64,000 nt of DNA. Source: JAGQSZ01 sp049647585 (lineage in GTDB: Bacteria; Actinomycetota; Acidimicrobiia; Acidimicrobiales; Microtrichaceae). Position numbers and translations under genes: made by a program. Positions 8,240-16,812 of this stretch are shown one piece after another. Every line of letters begins with the position of its first letter. Within the stretch, counting starts at the first letter, position 1. The stretch is from NCBI GenBank assembly GCA_049647585.1, contig JBARXY010000048.1, forward strand, positions 38,833 to 102,832, written 5' to 3'. Under the pieces are notes generated by a model. The model made no database searches. It was given only the letters and a program-made list of their open reading frames with translations, and had not been told where the DNA came from.

Positions 8240-10096
8240 TCAGCCGTTCAGCCGACCGAACGTCAACATCCCCGATCGACCGACTGCAATAAACTGCCGT
8301 TGATCTCGGGATACGGCGACACCCAGAACGTCGTCGGAAATCGCAACTAGAGGTTCCTTGGATATTCCTCCGATGTTCGCGAACTCGACTGCGCCGCTTT
8401 CGCCCACAACGACGAATCCTTCGCCGACAGCAGCGAAATCCTCGACATCATCACCGTAGATTGACAGTGCGTCATCCTCGCCTTCTGCAGTCGGCATAAG
8501 CCAGAGTCCACCATCACCGCCGACAATAAGCTCACTTCGCCGTGTGTCGAAGCTGACCTGCCGTACATCCGAGATCGACGACTCGATAGTTACCCCGGGA
8601 GCGCGTTCAGGTCCTGACCCAAACGGCTGGACAGTACCTCCGTCAGTGACCACATAGAGACTCTCGCCATTCGACGTCATTCGCCAGACCGTGCCGGGCC
8701 CGGATCTCGTCTGCACGGGCTCTGCGCCTCCGCCCAGGTCATACCAGCGCAGCTGAGATGGGGCGCTATCGGCGTCATCCTCTGGGGAGGAGGCCGTGAC
8801 AAGGGTCCGTCCGTCATCGACGAACTCAACTGCGAACACCCGCTCACCCGGTGCTGGGTAAAAACTTTGGGGTGTGCACTGTTGGGTATCCCATATGAAT
8901 GCGGCACCAGCGTTGGATGCGATCGCTAGCAGCACTCCGTTCGGGCTCCACTTCATATCTACGTAAAGCGGGTTGAATCCTTCTCCAACATGGATGTCGC
9001 AAAGTAGTCCATTGTTGGCAGATGCCCATATGCGTATGCTTGTCGCGCCGTTAGTGGCGAACTTGGTTCCGTCCGGAGCGAAGGTAACGCTGTAGACATC
9101 CGCGTCTTCAACACCAAATCTTGACGGCAATTCTCGTCGGAGATCGTCGTGTCGAGCGGGAACACTGGCTTCAACTGTGACGTTCGGACGCGTGGCCTCC
9201 GAACGGGGGGCGAGTGTGCTCGGCGGGAGTGTTGTTGCGACGACGGATGTAGTCCTGGATGTTTTGGCAACGGCGCCTGACTTGGCGCCCAGGTTGCCAT
9301 CGGGTGCAGCGTTCCAGACGACTGCCCCGATTGCGATAGTAACAACGGACACCGCGATGAGGACGATGACGTATCTAAGTCGCTTAAACAGGTACCACAA
9401 GGCCACCGCCCGCCGGCAGATCAACGACCAGGCCTGTCCGAGATACGCTCGAAGCCGCCGAATCGGAGGGAGCATCCGTGCGACTAAGGGTTCTGAATCG
9501 GGTGCCCCGCCAGCGACCGTCGTCAAACGCGCTGTTCCGTAGGTTCTGACTACGAGGGTGAGGAGCGCCACCAATAACAACGACACAGCGACAATGGCTA
9601 GATACCGCACAAGAGCCGGCAGGCCACCGAGGGCACCAGGCCGCACATCCACGGCGGCATCAGGGAGCGGTCCCTTCATTTTGTCCAGCTCAAGCTCCTC
9701 GATGAGGCGGGCACGCCGCTTCTGCCACGTCTCAAGTGCACCTGATGACGAAGGACCCGCCGATAGACTGCCGGTGCCAACACCCACTTCGTTGGTCGCT
9801 GATCCATCCCCCTGTGAGCTGGCCGATAGGATCTGGAGCAGAATTTCGTCCTGGTAGATGAGATGCTCCTCCTGCAGCTGCGCCACTTCGTGATCATGGA
9901 GGTTCCACTCTTGGAGGGCCTCGAATCCATCGTTGAGCTTCGCCGGATCAGGTGCCAATACCGTGCCAAATGCCACTGTAACGACGACCGCTGTGAGGAT
10001 TGATACACCAATGAGGCCGAGGTTGCGCTCTAGCCATACCGCAGCTCGATGGGCGTTTTCTGCACCGTTCGACGACTCGAATTCATTCGCTGGCAT
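8240..10096 (-). CDS. Membrane protein with three TM helices and C-terminal WD40-like propeller
   Basis: The predicted product is 618 aa. Hydrophobic segments lie at about 27-47, 164-184 and 241-261. The stretch between the first two holds a helical, Glu/Gln-rich region (about 65-90) and a basic helix (about 122-142). From about residue 335 to the end there are repeated blades resembling WD40 repeats, for example VTFAPDGTKFATNGATSIRIW and MKWSPNGVLLAIASNAGAAF, ending in blades that have lost the WD dipeptide. In related architectures the propeller is a protein-interaction sensor; no kinase, protease or NTPase domain is visible here. It sits in the accessory region upstream of the restriction operon. 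The function is unknown. Confidence 0.7.
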   Translation of the reverse strand: MPANEFESSNGAENAHRAAVWLERNLGLIGVSILTAVVVTVAFGTVLAPDPAKLNDGFEALQEWNLHDHEVAQLQEEHLIYQDEILLQILSASSQGDGSATNEVGVGTGSLSAGPSSSGALETWQKRRARLIEELELDKMKGPLPDAAVDVRPGALGGLPALVRYLAIVAVSLLLVALLTLVVRTYGTARLTTVAGGAPDSEPLVARMLPPIRRLRAYLGQAWSLICRRAVALWYLFKRLRYVIVLIAVSVVTIAIGAVVWNAAPDGNLGAKSGAVAKTSRTTSVVATTLPPSTLAPRSEATRPNVTVEASVPARHDDLRRELPSRFGVEDADVYSVTFAPDGTKFATNGATSIRIWASANNGLLCDIHVGEGFNPLYVDMKWSPNGVLLAIASNAGAAFIWDTQQCTPQSFYPAPGERVFAVEFVDDGRTLVTASSPEDDADSAPSQLRWYDLGGGAEPVQTRSGPGTVWRMTSNGESLYVVTDGGTVQPFGSGPERAPGVTIESSISDVRQVSFDTRRSELIVGGDGGLWLMPTAEGEDDALSIYGDDVEDFAAVGEGFVVVGESGAVEFANIGGISKEPLVAISDDVLGVAVSRDQRQFIAVGRSGMLTFGRLNG

Positions 10097-10291
10097 TTAA
10101 TGATCTCCCCCTCGCGACCGCGCGTTGGCCGAACCCCAATCAGCTAAACAGTAGATCATGGCTAGCGTTAGAAACGATCCAGTTTGTGTGGCGGCTTGCA
10201 GGTCATTTCTGGAGCTGAAGAGACTGAAGTGAGTAGTCCTGCGGTGATCGGCCGAGTGACCTCCTGCGCGTCGAAATACCGGTGAGTCTCC

Positions 10292-10570
10292 ATGGCCGGA
10301 GCCAAGAACAGTACTAACAGTCACTTGCCCTGTAGCGCTGCAGTCTTTGCGGTTGGCAACAGATCGCCAACGAAGCGGACATCGCCTCTCGCTGTGTTCG
10401 CCTCTAGCGGTAAGGACCAAGGGGGCGACGTGGCGATAGTCGGCTCGGGCCCGGACGTGGACATCAGACCGATCGGGTCTTATTGGCAGGACCTGATCAA
10501 CGAGAAACGCGATCGACTCGCCGATCCCGGAGACCCAGACTTCATTCTTTCGGGCCAGGAGCTGAAATAA
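10292..10570 (+). CDS. Small hypothetical protein
   Basis: This is a 92-codon frame whose second half, with high GC at third positions and residues such as GSGPDVDIRPIGSYWQDL, looks like real coding sequence. An in-frame TGA lies 9 nt before the ATG, so the frame cannot extend upstream. No clear Shine-Dalgarno sequence is seen. The minus-strand frame covering the same DNA (10097-10582) is low quality and rejected. I do not recognise a family. It could be the surviving 3' end of a larger gene. Confidence 0.4.
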   Translation: MAGAKNSTNSHLPCSAAVFAVGNRSPTKRTSPLAVFASSGKDQGGDVAIVGSGPDVDIRPIGSYWQDLINEKRDRLADPGDPDFILSGQELK

Positions 10571-10607
10571 CCGGCGTGACAACCCACGACCGGCGAGCCA
10601 TCTGGTT

Positions 10608-11156
10608 TCAGAGTGTCGTCGTGGCCGAGTTCGGAACTGCGTCCAGACGCAGACCCAACTCGCCGAGGCGGCCGTCGGCCACCTCTTCGTTCACACCCAG
10701 GATGCAGGCGATCGCCCGCATGTCGTCCCGGCGGATAGTAAGTACTCGACCGTTGAAATCCTGGCGTTGCACCTGGATCATCCGCACATATCGCGACAGC
10801 ATCTGCGACTCGGCGTCGTTCAACTGCTCAAGGCGTGTCAGGTCGATGCGCGTTCCACCATCGGCGACATCACGCCGGGTGGCTGGATCCTCTTCACTGC
10901 CGTTGTCAGATCCGGGAAGCAACTGGTCGACGGGCACGCGATAGAACTTCGCCAGTCGCGCCAGCCGAGGTACCGATATTGCCCGCTCGCCACGCTCATA
11001 TGCGCCGAGGACGCTCGCCTTGAACTCCTGATCGGAAATCGCCTCGACCTCCTGGAGCGACAGTCGCTTCTGACGGCGAATGTGTCGAAGACGATCTCCT
11101 ACGGCACGTCCATAAGTACTGTCAGTGACATCCGCGTCCATTCCCACCGGTCTCAT
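10608..11156 (-). CDS. bldD: BldD-like XRE transcription regulator with c-di-GMP-binding signature
   Basis: This 182-aa protein resembles BldD, the developmental regulator of Streptomyces that dimerises on cyclic-di-GMP. The helix-turn-helix spans about residues 15-75 (GDRLRHIRRQKRLSLQEVE, then YERGERAISVPRLARLAKFY), followed by the PVDQLLPG hallmark. The C-terminal domain contains R131-x-D133, eight residues, then R142-x-x-D145, exactly the RxD-X8-RxxD pattern of c-di-GMP-binding BldD. The ATG at 11156 is chosen for a purine-rich upstream stretch; an ATG at 11141 or a start at 11216 are alternatives. It lies downstream of rsmE on the same strand after a gap of about 105 bp. The partner cyclase candidate is at 55437-56876. 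Confidence 0.85.
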   Translation of the reverse strand: MRPVGMDADVTDSTYGRAVGDRLRHIRRQKRLSLQEVEAISDQEFKASVLGAYERGERAISVPRLARLAKFYRVPVDQLLPGSDNGSEEDPATRRDVADGGTRIDLTRLEQLNDAESQMLSRYVRMIQVQRQDFNGRVLTIRRDDMRAIACILGVNEEVADGRLGELGLRLDAVPNSATTTL

Positions 11157-11261
11157 CTCCCTGCTTCCGCCGTCCCTCACGCTGCGTGAGCTTAGCGGCT
11201 GCACGATCCATGTCACTCTGAGTCATATTGATGGCCGGAGCGATGGGAGATTGTGCCCATC

Positions 11262-12062
11262 TCAGCACTCTCGGTGACATTGACTGCTCTCGCCGAGCAA
11301 TCCGGCACGCAGAGCTGCCATCTGGGTGGCGGCAGCTATCGCTGCTGTCTCGGCACGCAGAATCGTTGGCCCGAGACTGATTCGCTCACCCAGAGTCACC
11401 TCGGAGGGATCCCAACCTCCCTCGGGACCGATCAGCACGACAGTGTCAGTGCTTCTAATTGGACGTCCTCCAGCGTCGGCGAGAACTACCCCGGCGCCCA
11501 CGTTCCCATCATTGCAATCGCCGTCATCACGACGCCCATCGGTTCCGTGACCGCCCAACAGGGTCCCTAGATCACCGAACTCGACCAACGGCTGGTGCAG
11601 CCGCCGGGACTGGGCGCAGGCTTCCAGCGCGATCTTTCGCAGCCTGGGTATCTGGCGGTCAACCTTCGCCTCATCCCACCTGGCAACCGAGTTACGCGCT
11701 TGGAACAACACGATCCGATCGATCCCCAACTCGGTGAGCTTCTGTACGACCATTTCGGGCTTGGATGCCTTGGCTAGGGCCACACCTACGCTCAACCGGG
11801 GTTCCGGAGGAAGCTCGAGGCCATCCTGCCCGGTCGTCACCAGATTCTTCGATCCATCGAACTCACAGAGTGCCCAGCCGCCCACACCGTCGCTCGCACA
11901 GACCGTTTCGCCGTTACGGAGCCGCAACACCCTGAATAGGTGGTGCAGTGCCTCATCATCGAGTCGAGGGTCGGACACGTCGTCGACCAGAACCTGGGTC
12001 GAGGCCTGCAGCCAGGGGGAATCTCCAGTGGACCCCGGGCTAACCCCAGCGGGGTTGTTCAC
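11262..12062 (-). CDS. rsmE: 16S rRNA (uracil(1498)-N(3))-methyltransferase
   Basis: RsmE methylates U1498 of 16S rRNA in the 30S subunit using SAM. The 266-aa product has the N-terminal PUA-like part with LHHLFRVLRLRNGE and the C-terminal SPOUT knot with VLIGPEGGW near residue 210 and a closing ILRAETAA block. A Gly/Asp-rich insert (about residues 169-194) interrupts the fold and is not typical. The GTG start lies 8 nt after the dnaJ stop, making it the third gene of hrcA-dnaJ-rsmE, a frequent order. The last residues form an odd Cys/His/Arg tail. Confidence 0.95.
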   Translation of the reverse strand: MNNPAGVSPGSTGDSPWLQASTQVLVDDVSDPRLDDEALHHLFRVLRLRNGETVCASDGVGGWALCEFDGSKNLVTTGQDGLELPPEPRLSVGVALAKASKPEMVVQKLTELGIDRIVLFQARNSVARWDEAKVDRQIPRLRKIALEACAQSRRLHQPLVEFGDLGTLLGGHGTDGRRDDGDCNDGNVGAGVVLADAGGRPIRSTDTVVLIGPEGGWDPSEVTLGERISLGPTILRAETAAIAAATQMAALRAGLLGESSQCHREC

Positions 12063-12070
12063 CCGCTGAC

Positions 12071-13204
12071 TCAGCTCTTGAACGCGGTCTTGAACCGGGA
12101 GAAGAAGCCTTCGTCAGCGCTAGCGACCTCTTCACCACGTACCTCGGCGAACCTGCGCAGGAGCTCCTCTTCCTCGTACTCCAACTTCTTGGGGATCTCG
12201 ACGGCGACCCGGACCATCAGATCGCCACGACCTCTTCCATCCAGATGAGGGACACCTCGACCCTTGAGCCGGAACACCTTGCCGCCCTGGGTTCCGCGGG
12301 GAATCACCAGATCCTCGTTTCCGTCCAGGGTTTCAAGGTCGAGCTTCGCGCCAAGGACGGCCTGAGTCATCGGGATATCCAGGTCTTGGAGAAGATCGTC
12401 ACCGTTGCGGACAAAACGATCATGGGCCTTGACTCGCAGCCTCACGTAAAGATCACCGGCAGGTCCGCCCCGCATGCCCACCGCACCACGTCCGGCGAGC
12501 TTGAGCGTCGAGCCTTCGTCCACTCCTGCGGGCACGTCGACGGTGTAGGTCTTCTCCTCGATTAGGCGACCTGCGCCCCCGCACACGCCACACGGATTCG
12601 GAATGATCTGGCCCTGTCCGCCACAACTGCGACATGGCGAAGTCGAAACGATCTGACCAAGAACCGTCTGACGCACCGCTCGAACCTGGCCCGAACCGCC
12701 ACACTCGGGGCAGGTCTCAGATGTCGTTCCGGGCTCGGCGCCTGTCGATTCGCAGGCCTCACAGTGAACAGCGGTGCGGACCGAAACGTCGCACTGGCAG
12801 CCGAAGACCGCATCGGTGAACGACAGAACCGCCTGGGTGTCCAGGTCCTCACCCCGTGGCGGGCCGCTCGGTCCGCGGTGACGGCCACCGCCCCCACCGA
12901 AGGGGTTGCTGGCCCCGAAGAACGAGTCGAACAGGTCACCCAGGCCTCCGGCTCCACTGCCGAAGGGGTCCGACATGTCGAAGCCGTTGGAGCTTCCATA
13001 GCGGTCGTATCGATCACGCTTGGCGGGATCCGACAGCACCTCGTAGGCAGCCGAAATCTCTTTGAACCTGGCTTCCGCCTCGGGATTGTCCGGGTTCGCG
13101 TCGGGATGACTGTCCCTTGCGAGTCGGCGATATGACTTCTTGATTTCCTCGGGCGAGGCGTTGCGCTCGACCTCGAGAAGTTCGTAAAGGTCTGACACGT
13201 TCAA
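12071..13204 (-). CDS. dnaJ: Chaperone protein DnaJ
   Basis: This is the Hsp40 co-chaperone that stimulates DnaK ATPase and holds unfolded clients, 377 aa. The J domain with HPD at residues 33-35 is followed by a Gly/Phe-rich linker (about 70-115). Four CxxCxGxG-type zinc motifs follow (CEACESTG, CPECGGSG, CRSCGGQG, CGVCGGAG), then the C-terminal substrate-binding domains. It starts with TTG overlapping the hrcA stop as TTGA, so it is translationally coupled to the repressor gene and under the same CIRCE control. All functional motifs are intact. Confidence 0.97.
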   Translation of the reverse strand: MNVSDLYELLEVERNASPEEIKKSYRRLARDSHPDANPDNPEAEARFKEISAAYEVLSDPAKRDRYDRYGSSNGFDMSDPFGSGAGGLGDLFDSFFGASNPFGGGGGRHRGPSGPPRGEDLDTQAVLSFTDAVFGCQCDVSVRTAVHCEACESTGAEPGTTSETCPECGGSGQVRAVRQTVLGQIVSTSPCRSCGGQGQIIPNPCGVCGGAGRLIEEKTYTVDVPAGVDEGSTLKLAGRGAVGMRGGPAGDLYVRLRVKAHDRFVRNGDDLLQDLDIPMTQAVLGAKLDLETLDGNEDLVIPRGTQGGKVFRLKGRGVPHLDGRGRGDLMVRVAVEIPKKLEYEEEELLRRFAEVRGEEVASADEGFFSRFKTAFKS

Positions 13205-14232
13205 CCTTCGCTCAGGAGACTACTCAACCGCTGACTGACCACAGCCACAGCCGAGAGGGTCTCGGGATAATTCATGCGGGTCGGGCCCAGCACCGCAATT
13301 GCACCGGCCGACTCCCCGCCTAGTCGGTAGGGGGCAACCACGAGCGAGCATTCTGCCAGATGAGCAACGCCTGACTCAGATCCGATGGATACCGCAACAC
13401 CGCCATCGATGAGTTCCTTCAACAGGCTGACGACCACGAACTGCTGCTCAAGGATTCCAAGAACTGCTTCGATGGTTTCACGCGCGTCGAAACTGCCCGC
13501 GATTCGCGCACGGCCTTCGACGAAGACCTGCTGGGACTCGGCTTCAGCCGCGTCGCGGATCGCCTCGATAGCAAGCCTGGCAAGCTCACCCCCAGGCATC
13601 GACGCAACAGCAGTAACTGAACCAAGGCCGGACAACGACTGCCCGATCACCAACGACGAGACGTAGGCCTGCGCGTCCGCCAGCTCGTTCGTATCGACAC
13701 CGCCGCCGGAAGCAGGCGCTCCGAATTCGATGGTTCGCTTCAGCACCACACCGTTGCTCAGCACCGCGACTGCGAGAATCGCCGTGGATGACAGATCCAC
13801 GAGCTGTACCGATCTGAAGGTCGATTCGTCGATCGCCTCGCCGACGACGAGTGCCGCGGTCCCCGTGACCGTGGACAACAGGCTCGAGGTTTCGGCCAGC
13901 ATCTGTTCAAGTTCGCCGTGCGCCGTCGAGAAGAAGTCTCGGACCATGCGGACATTGGTCGGGCTCAGTGGCTCGGATCCGGTCAGGGTGTCGACGAAGT
14001 AGCGATAGCCCTTCTCGGTGGGTATCCGACCAGCAGAAGTGTGCGGCTGCAGCAGATAGCCCTCGTGTTCGAGGATCGTCATGTCGTTTCGGACCGTCGC
14101 CGATGACACGGCAACGTCGCTCCGAGCAGACACCGTGGACGAACCCACCGGTTGGGCCGTCTCGATGTACTGCTGGACAACTGCGCGCAGGATTGCGGCC
14201 TTTCGTTGATCCAGCTGTCGATCATCAAGCAT
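13201..14232 (-). CDS. hrcA: Heat-inducible transcription repressor HrcA
   Basis: HrcA represses chaperone operons by binding CIRCE operators and is kept active by GroEL. The 343-aa product has an N-terminal winged helix (YIETAQPVGSSTVSA, then SSATVRNDM at about residues 25-55), a central inserted dimerisation region and a GAF-like C-terminal region. ATG 14232 is preferred over GTG 14238 because a TACAAT -10 box lies 8 nt upstream, implying a leaderless or near-leaderless message. The CIRCE element overlaps the start. The gene ends overlapping dnaJ. Confidence 0.95.
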   Translation of the reverse strand: MLDDRQLDQRKAAILRAVVQQYIETAQPVGSSTVSARSDVAVSSATVRNDMTILEHEGYLLQPHTSAGRIPTEKGYRYFVDTLTGSEPLSPTNVRMVRDFFSTAHGELEQMLAETSSLLSTVTGTAALVVGEAIDESTFRSVQLVDLSSTAILAVAVLSNGVVLKRTIEFGAPASGGGVDTNELADAQAYVSSLVIGQSLSGLGSVTAVASMPGGELARLAIEAIRDAAEAESQQVFVEGRARIAGSFDARETIEAVLGILEQQFVVVSLLKELIDGGVAVSIGSESGVAHLAECSLVVAPYRLGGESAGAIAVLGPTRMNYPETLSAVAVVSQRLSSLLSEG

Positions 14233-14258
14233 TGGCACTCATTGTACGCGAGTGCCAG
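14232..14258. promoter_or_regulatory. CIRCE operator with embedded -10 box
   Basis: The inverted repeat TTGGCACTC - 9 nt - GAGTGCCAG matches the CIRCE consensus (TTAGCACTC-N9-GAGTGCTAA) with two changes per arm at most. The 9-nt spacer and the adjoining bases contain TACAAT on the minus strand (14241-14246), a good -10 hexamer for hrcA. HrcA binding here would block RNA polymerase directly, giving autoregulation of hrcA-dnaJ-rsmE. One arm touches the hrcA start codon. Confidence 0.92.
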
Positions 14259-14401
14259 CACTTTCGACCGTTCAGCGTTTCTTGATGGCCGTGGAGTGAC
14301 CCGGCCACCCGATGGTCGGGCCACCCGAGGGACATCGCGTGTCCACCTCGTGAACCTCAGTACGCCTGGTCGGCACTGCTGCCGAGGCTCAGTCGTGAGG
14401 T

Positions 14402-16189
14402 TCAGTCGTCGAGGCGTAGAGCCGAGGTGAACGCTTCGGATGGGACTTCGACCCGCCCGAGACTCTTCATCCTCTTCTTGCCCTTCTTCTGTTTCTCGAG
14501 AAGCTTGCGCTTACGTGAAACATCGCCGCCGTAGAGCTTGGCCGTCACGTCCTTGCGGTACGCCTTGATGGTCTGTCGGCTGAGGATCCGGCTCCCGATG
14601 GCAGCCTGGATCGGCACGTCGAACTGCTGGCGTGGAATCAGTTCCTTCAGCTTGTCGGCCATCTTCTTGCCGTAGTCGTAGGCCTTGTCCTTGTGAACGA
14701 TCGCGCTGAAAGCGTCAACCGGATCGCCAGCTATCAGCACGTCGACCTTGACCAAGTCGCCCGGCTCGTAGCCGATCGGCTCGTAATCGAGACTCGCATA
14801 GCCCTGCGAACGGCTCTTCATCTGGTCGAAGAAGTCGGTCACGACCTCGCCGAGTGGCAGGCGGTACTGGATCTCCAGGCGCTCGGGCGACAGGTATTCC
14901 ATCTTGACCATTTCGCCACGGCGGGTCTGGCACAGATCCATCAATGTTCCGGTATAGGCCGACGGTGTGATGACCGTTACCCGCAGGTACGGCTCAAGGA
15001 CCTTGTCGATCTTGGAGGGGTCGGGGAGGTCCGCCGGGTTGTCGATACTCATCTCGACGCCGTCGGAACGCACCACGCGGTACTCGACCGACGGCGCGGT
15101 TGCGATCAGGTTGAGGTCGTATTCGCGCTCAAGTCGCTCCCTGACGATCTCCATGTGCAACAGACCGAGGAACCCGCATCGGAACCCAAATCCGAGTGCG
15201 CTCGAGGTCTCGGGTTCGTAGGTGAACGAGCTGTCGTTCAGGCGCAGCTTCTCGAGCGACTCGCGAAGGTCCTCGAACTCATCGCCGTCGACCGGGTACA
15301 AGCCACAGAACACCATGGGTTTGGGGTCCTGATAGCCCTCGAGGACGGCATCGGCGGGCTTGGCCGCCTCGGTGATGGTCTCACCCGAACGGGCCTCGCC
15401 GACATCCTTGATACCAGCGATCAGGTAGCCGACCTCGCCGGGACCCAACTGGGAGACTTCCCGGTTGACCGGCGTTCGGACTCCGACTTCGAGCGCTTCG
15501 TGGGTGGCACCGGCGTGCATGAACCGGATCTTGGAGTGCGTCTTCAGTGACCCGTTCACAACCCGGATCGAGCTGACGACTCCACGGTACTGATCGAAGT
15601 GCGAGTCGAAGATGAGGCCTTGGAGCGGCGCGTCCGCGTCGCCCTTCGGCGCGGGAATGCGTTCCACGATCGCGTCCAGGACCCCGTCGACGCCGACGCC
15701 GGTCTTGGCCGAGATCCTCAGAATCTCATCGGCCGGAATGCCTAGGACCTGTTCGATTTCTGCCGCGTAGGTATCGGGATCGGCGGCGGGAAGGTCGATC
15801 TTGTTGAGCACTGCGACGATCTCCAGGTCGTGCTCCAGCGCCAGATAACAGTTGGCCAGCGTCTGGGCCTCGATGCCCTGCGATGCGTCGACAACCAGAA
15901 TCACACCCTCGCATGCCGCGAGTGACCGGGACACCTCGTAACCGAAGTCGACGTGGCCGGGAGTGTCGATCAGGTTGATCACATGGCCCCGATAGTCCAG
16001 CCGGACCGACTGCAGCTTGATCGTGATTCCGCGCTCACGCTCGATGTCCATCGAGTCCAGGTATTGGGCACGCATGTCACGGGCCTCGACGGCACCGCAG
16101 AGCTCGAGCATGCGGTCAGCCAAGGTCGACTTGCCGTGGTCGATGTGGGCGATGATCGATATGTTTCGGAGTTGGGCCAGGTCGGTCAC
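14402..16189 (-). CDS. lepA: Elongation factor 4 (LepA)
   Basis: LepA is a ribosome-associated GTPase that back-translocates or remodels stalled ribosomes. The 595-aa product has G1 AHIDHGKST near residue 15-23, a DTPGH G3 motif (about 77-81) and an NKID G4 motif. Beta-barrel and EF-G-like domains follow, with the LepA-specific C-terminal domain ending in KKGKKRMKSLG. Length and motifs are standard. It is transcribed divergently from rpsT, the arrangement common in actinomycetes. Confidence 0.98.
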   Translation of the reverse strand: MTDLAQLRNISIIAHIDHGKSTLADRMLELCGAVEARDMRAQYLDSMDIERERGITIKLQSVRLDYRGHVINLIDTPGHVDFGYEVSRSLAACEGVILVVDASQGIEAQTLANCYLALEHDLEIVAVLNKIDLPAADPDTYAAEIEQVLGIPADEILRISAKTGVGVDGVLDAIVERIPAPKGDADAPLQGLIFDSHFDQYRGVVSSIRVVNGSLKTHSKIRFMHAGATHEALEVGVRTPVNREVSQLGPGEVGYLIAGIKDVGEARSGETITEAAKPADAVLEGYQDPKPMVFCGLYPVDGDEFEDLRESLEKLRLNDSSFTYEPETSSALGFGFRCGFLGLLHMEIVRERLEREYDLNLIATAPSVEYRVVRSDGVEMSIDNPADLPDPSKIDKVLEPYLRVTVITPSAYTGTLMDLCQTRRGEMVKMEYLSPERLEIQYRLPLGEVVTDFFDQMKSRSQGYASLDYEPIGYEPGDLVKVDVLIAGDPVDAFSAIVHKDKAYDYGKKMADKLKELIPRQQFDVPIQAAIGSRILSRQTIKAYRKDVTAKLYGGDVSRKRKLLEKQKKGKKRMKSLGRVEVPSEAFTSALRLDD

Positions 16190-16445
16190 GTTGTCGATAT
16201 TCTGTCAGCGAGTCGGGCAGATACCCGCATTGCCAGGTCTCAACCTGACGCGGACCCCAGCTCTGGCTATTCTTGCGGGTTCCTATCGGGCGATCGCCGT
16301 AGTGCGCTCCCGAGGGTGACGAACAGCTCCCCCGGAGCAACGCAGTTTCGAGCACGTCTCATCGAGCACGGACTCGGCCCCATCTCACTCGGCCCGTAAA
16401 ATCCTGGGTCAGGTCTACAGAACAGAATCGGACAGAAACAGACAC

Positions 16446-16715
16446 ATGGCGAACATCAAGAGCCAGATCAAGCGCAATCGCACGAACGAAGAAGCCCGCG
16501 AACGCAACAAGGCTGTCCGCTCCGAGGTCAAGACCCGCGTCAAGAATGCCGAGAAGGCCGTCGCCGAGGGCGCCGAGAACGCCGACGAACTGGTCAAGGC
16601 AGCCATTCGCTCCATCGACAAGGCGACCACCAAGGGCGTGTACCACAAGAACAGCGCCGCTCGTCGCAAGTCCCGTCTGGCCCGCGCTACAACGCCTGAA
16701 CCAGCCGAGGCCTGA
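16446..16715 (+). CDS. rpsT: 30S ribosomal protein S20
   Basis: This small basic protein of 89 aa binds 16S rRNA in the 30S body. It opens with MANIKSQIKRNRTNEEARER, typical for S20, and ends with the KGVYHKNSAARRKSRL helix and a short acidic tail. It is divergent from lepA and convergent with holA. No strong Shine-Dalgarno sequence precedes the ATG; a TAAAAT hexamer lies about 45 nt upstream and may be the -10 box. Confidence 0.97.
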   Translation: MANIKSQIKRNRTNEEARERNKAVRSEVKTRVKNAEKAVAEGAENADELVKAAIRSIDKATTKGVYHKNSAARRKSRLARATTPEPAEA

Positions 16716-16741
16716 ACTGGCCGGCGCTGAACTGGCCGGTG
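16712..16741. repeat. Tandem 15-bp repeat after rpsT
   Basis: Two adjacent 15-bp units, CTGAACTGGCCGGCG and CTGAACTGGCCGGTG, begin at the rpsT stop codon, with a partial third copy (CTGAAC). The first unit carries the TGA stop. Several other gene ends in this window show similar short duplications. Confidence 0.8.
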
Positions 16742-16812
16742 CTGAACCTCGCGTTCAGCGCCTGGCGGCCTGGTTCCGCGGCGACCTCGCCGCCCAGGCC
16801 TCAGCTCGGTTC

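Noticed and set aside
10097..10582. 161-codon minus-strand frame upstream of the WD40-like gene
   Set aside because: Composition is Arg/Ser/His-rich, no motif, and the plus-strand frame 10292-10570 looks more coding.
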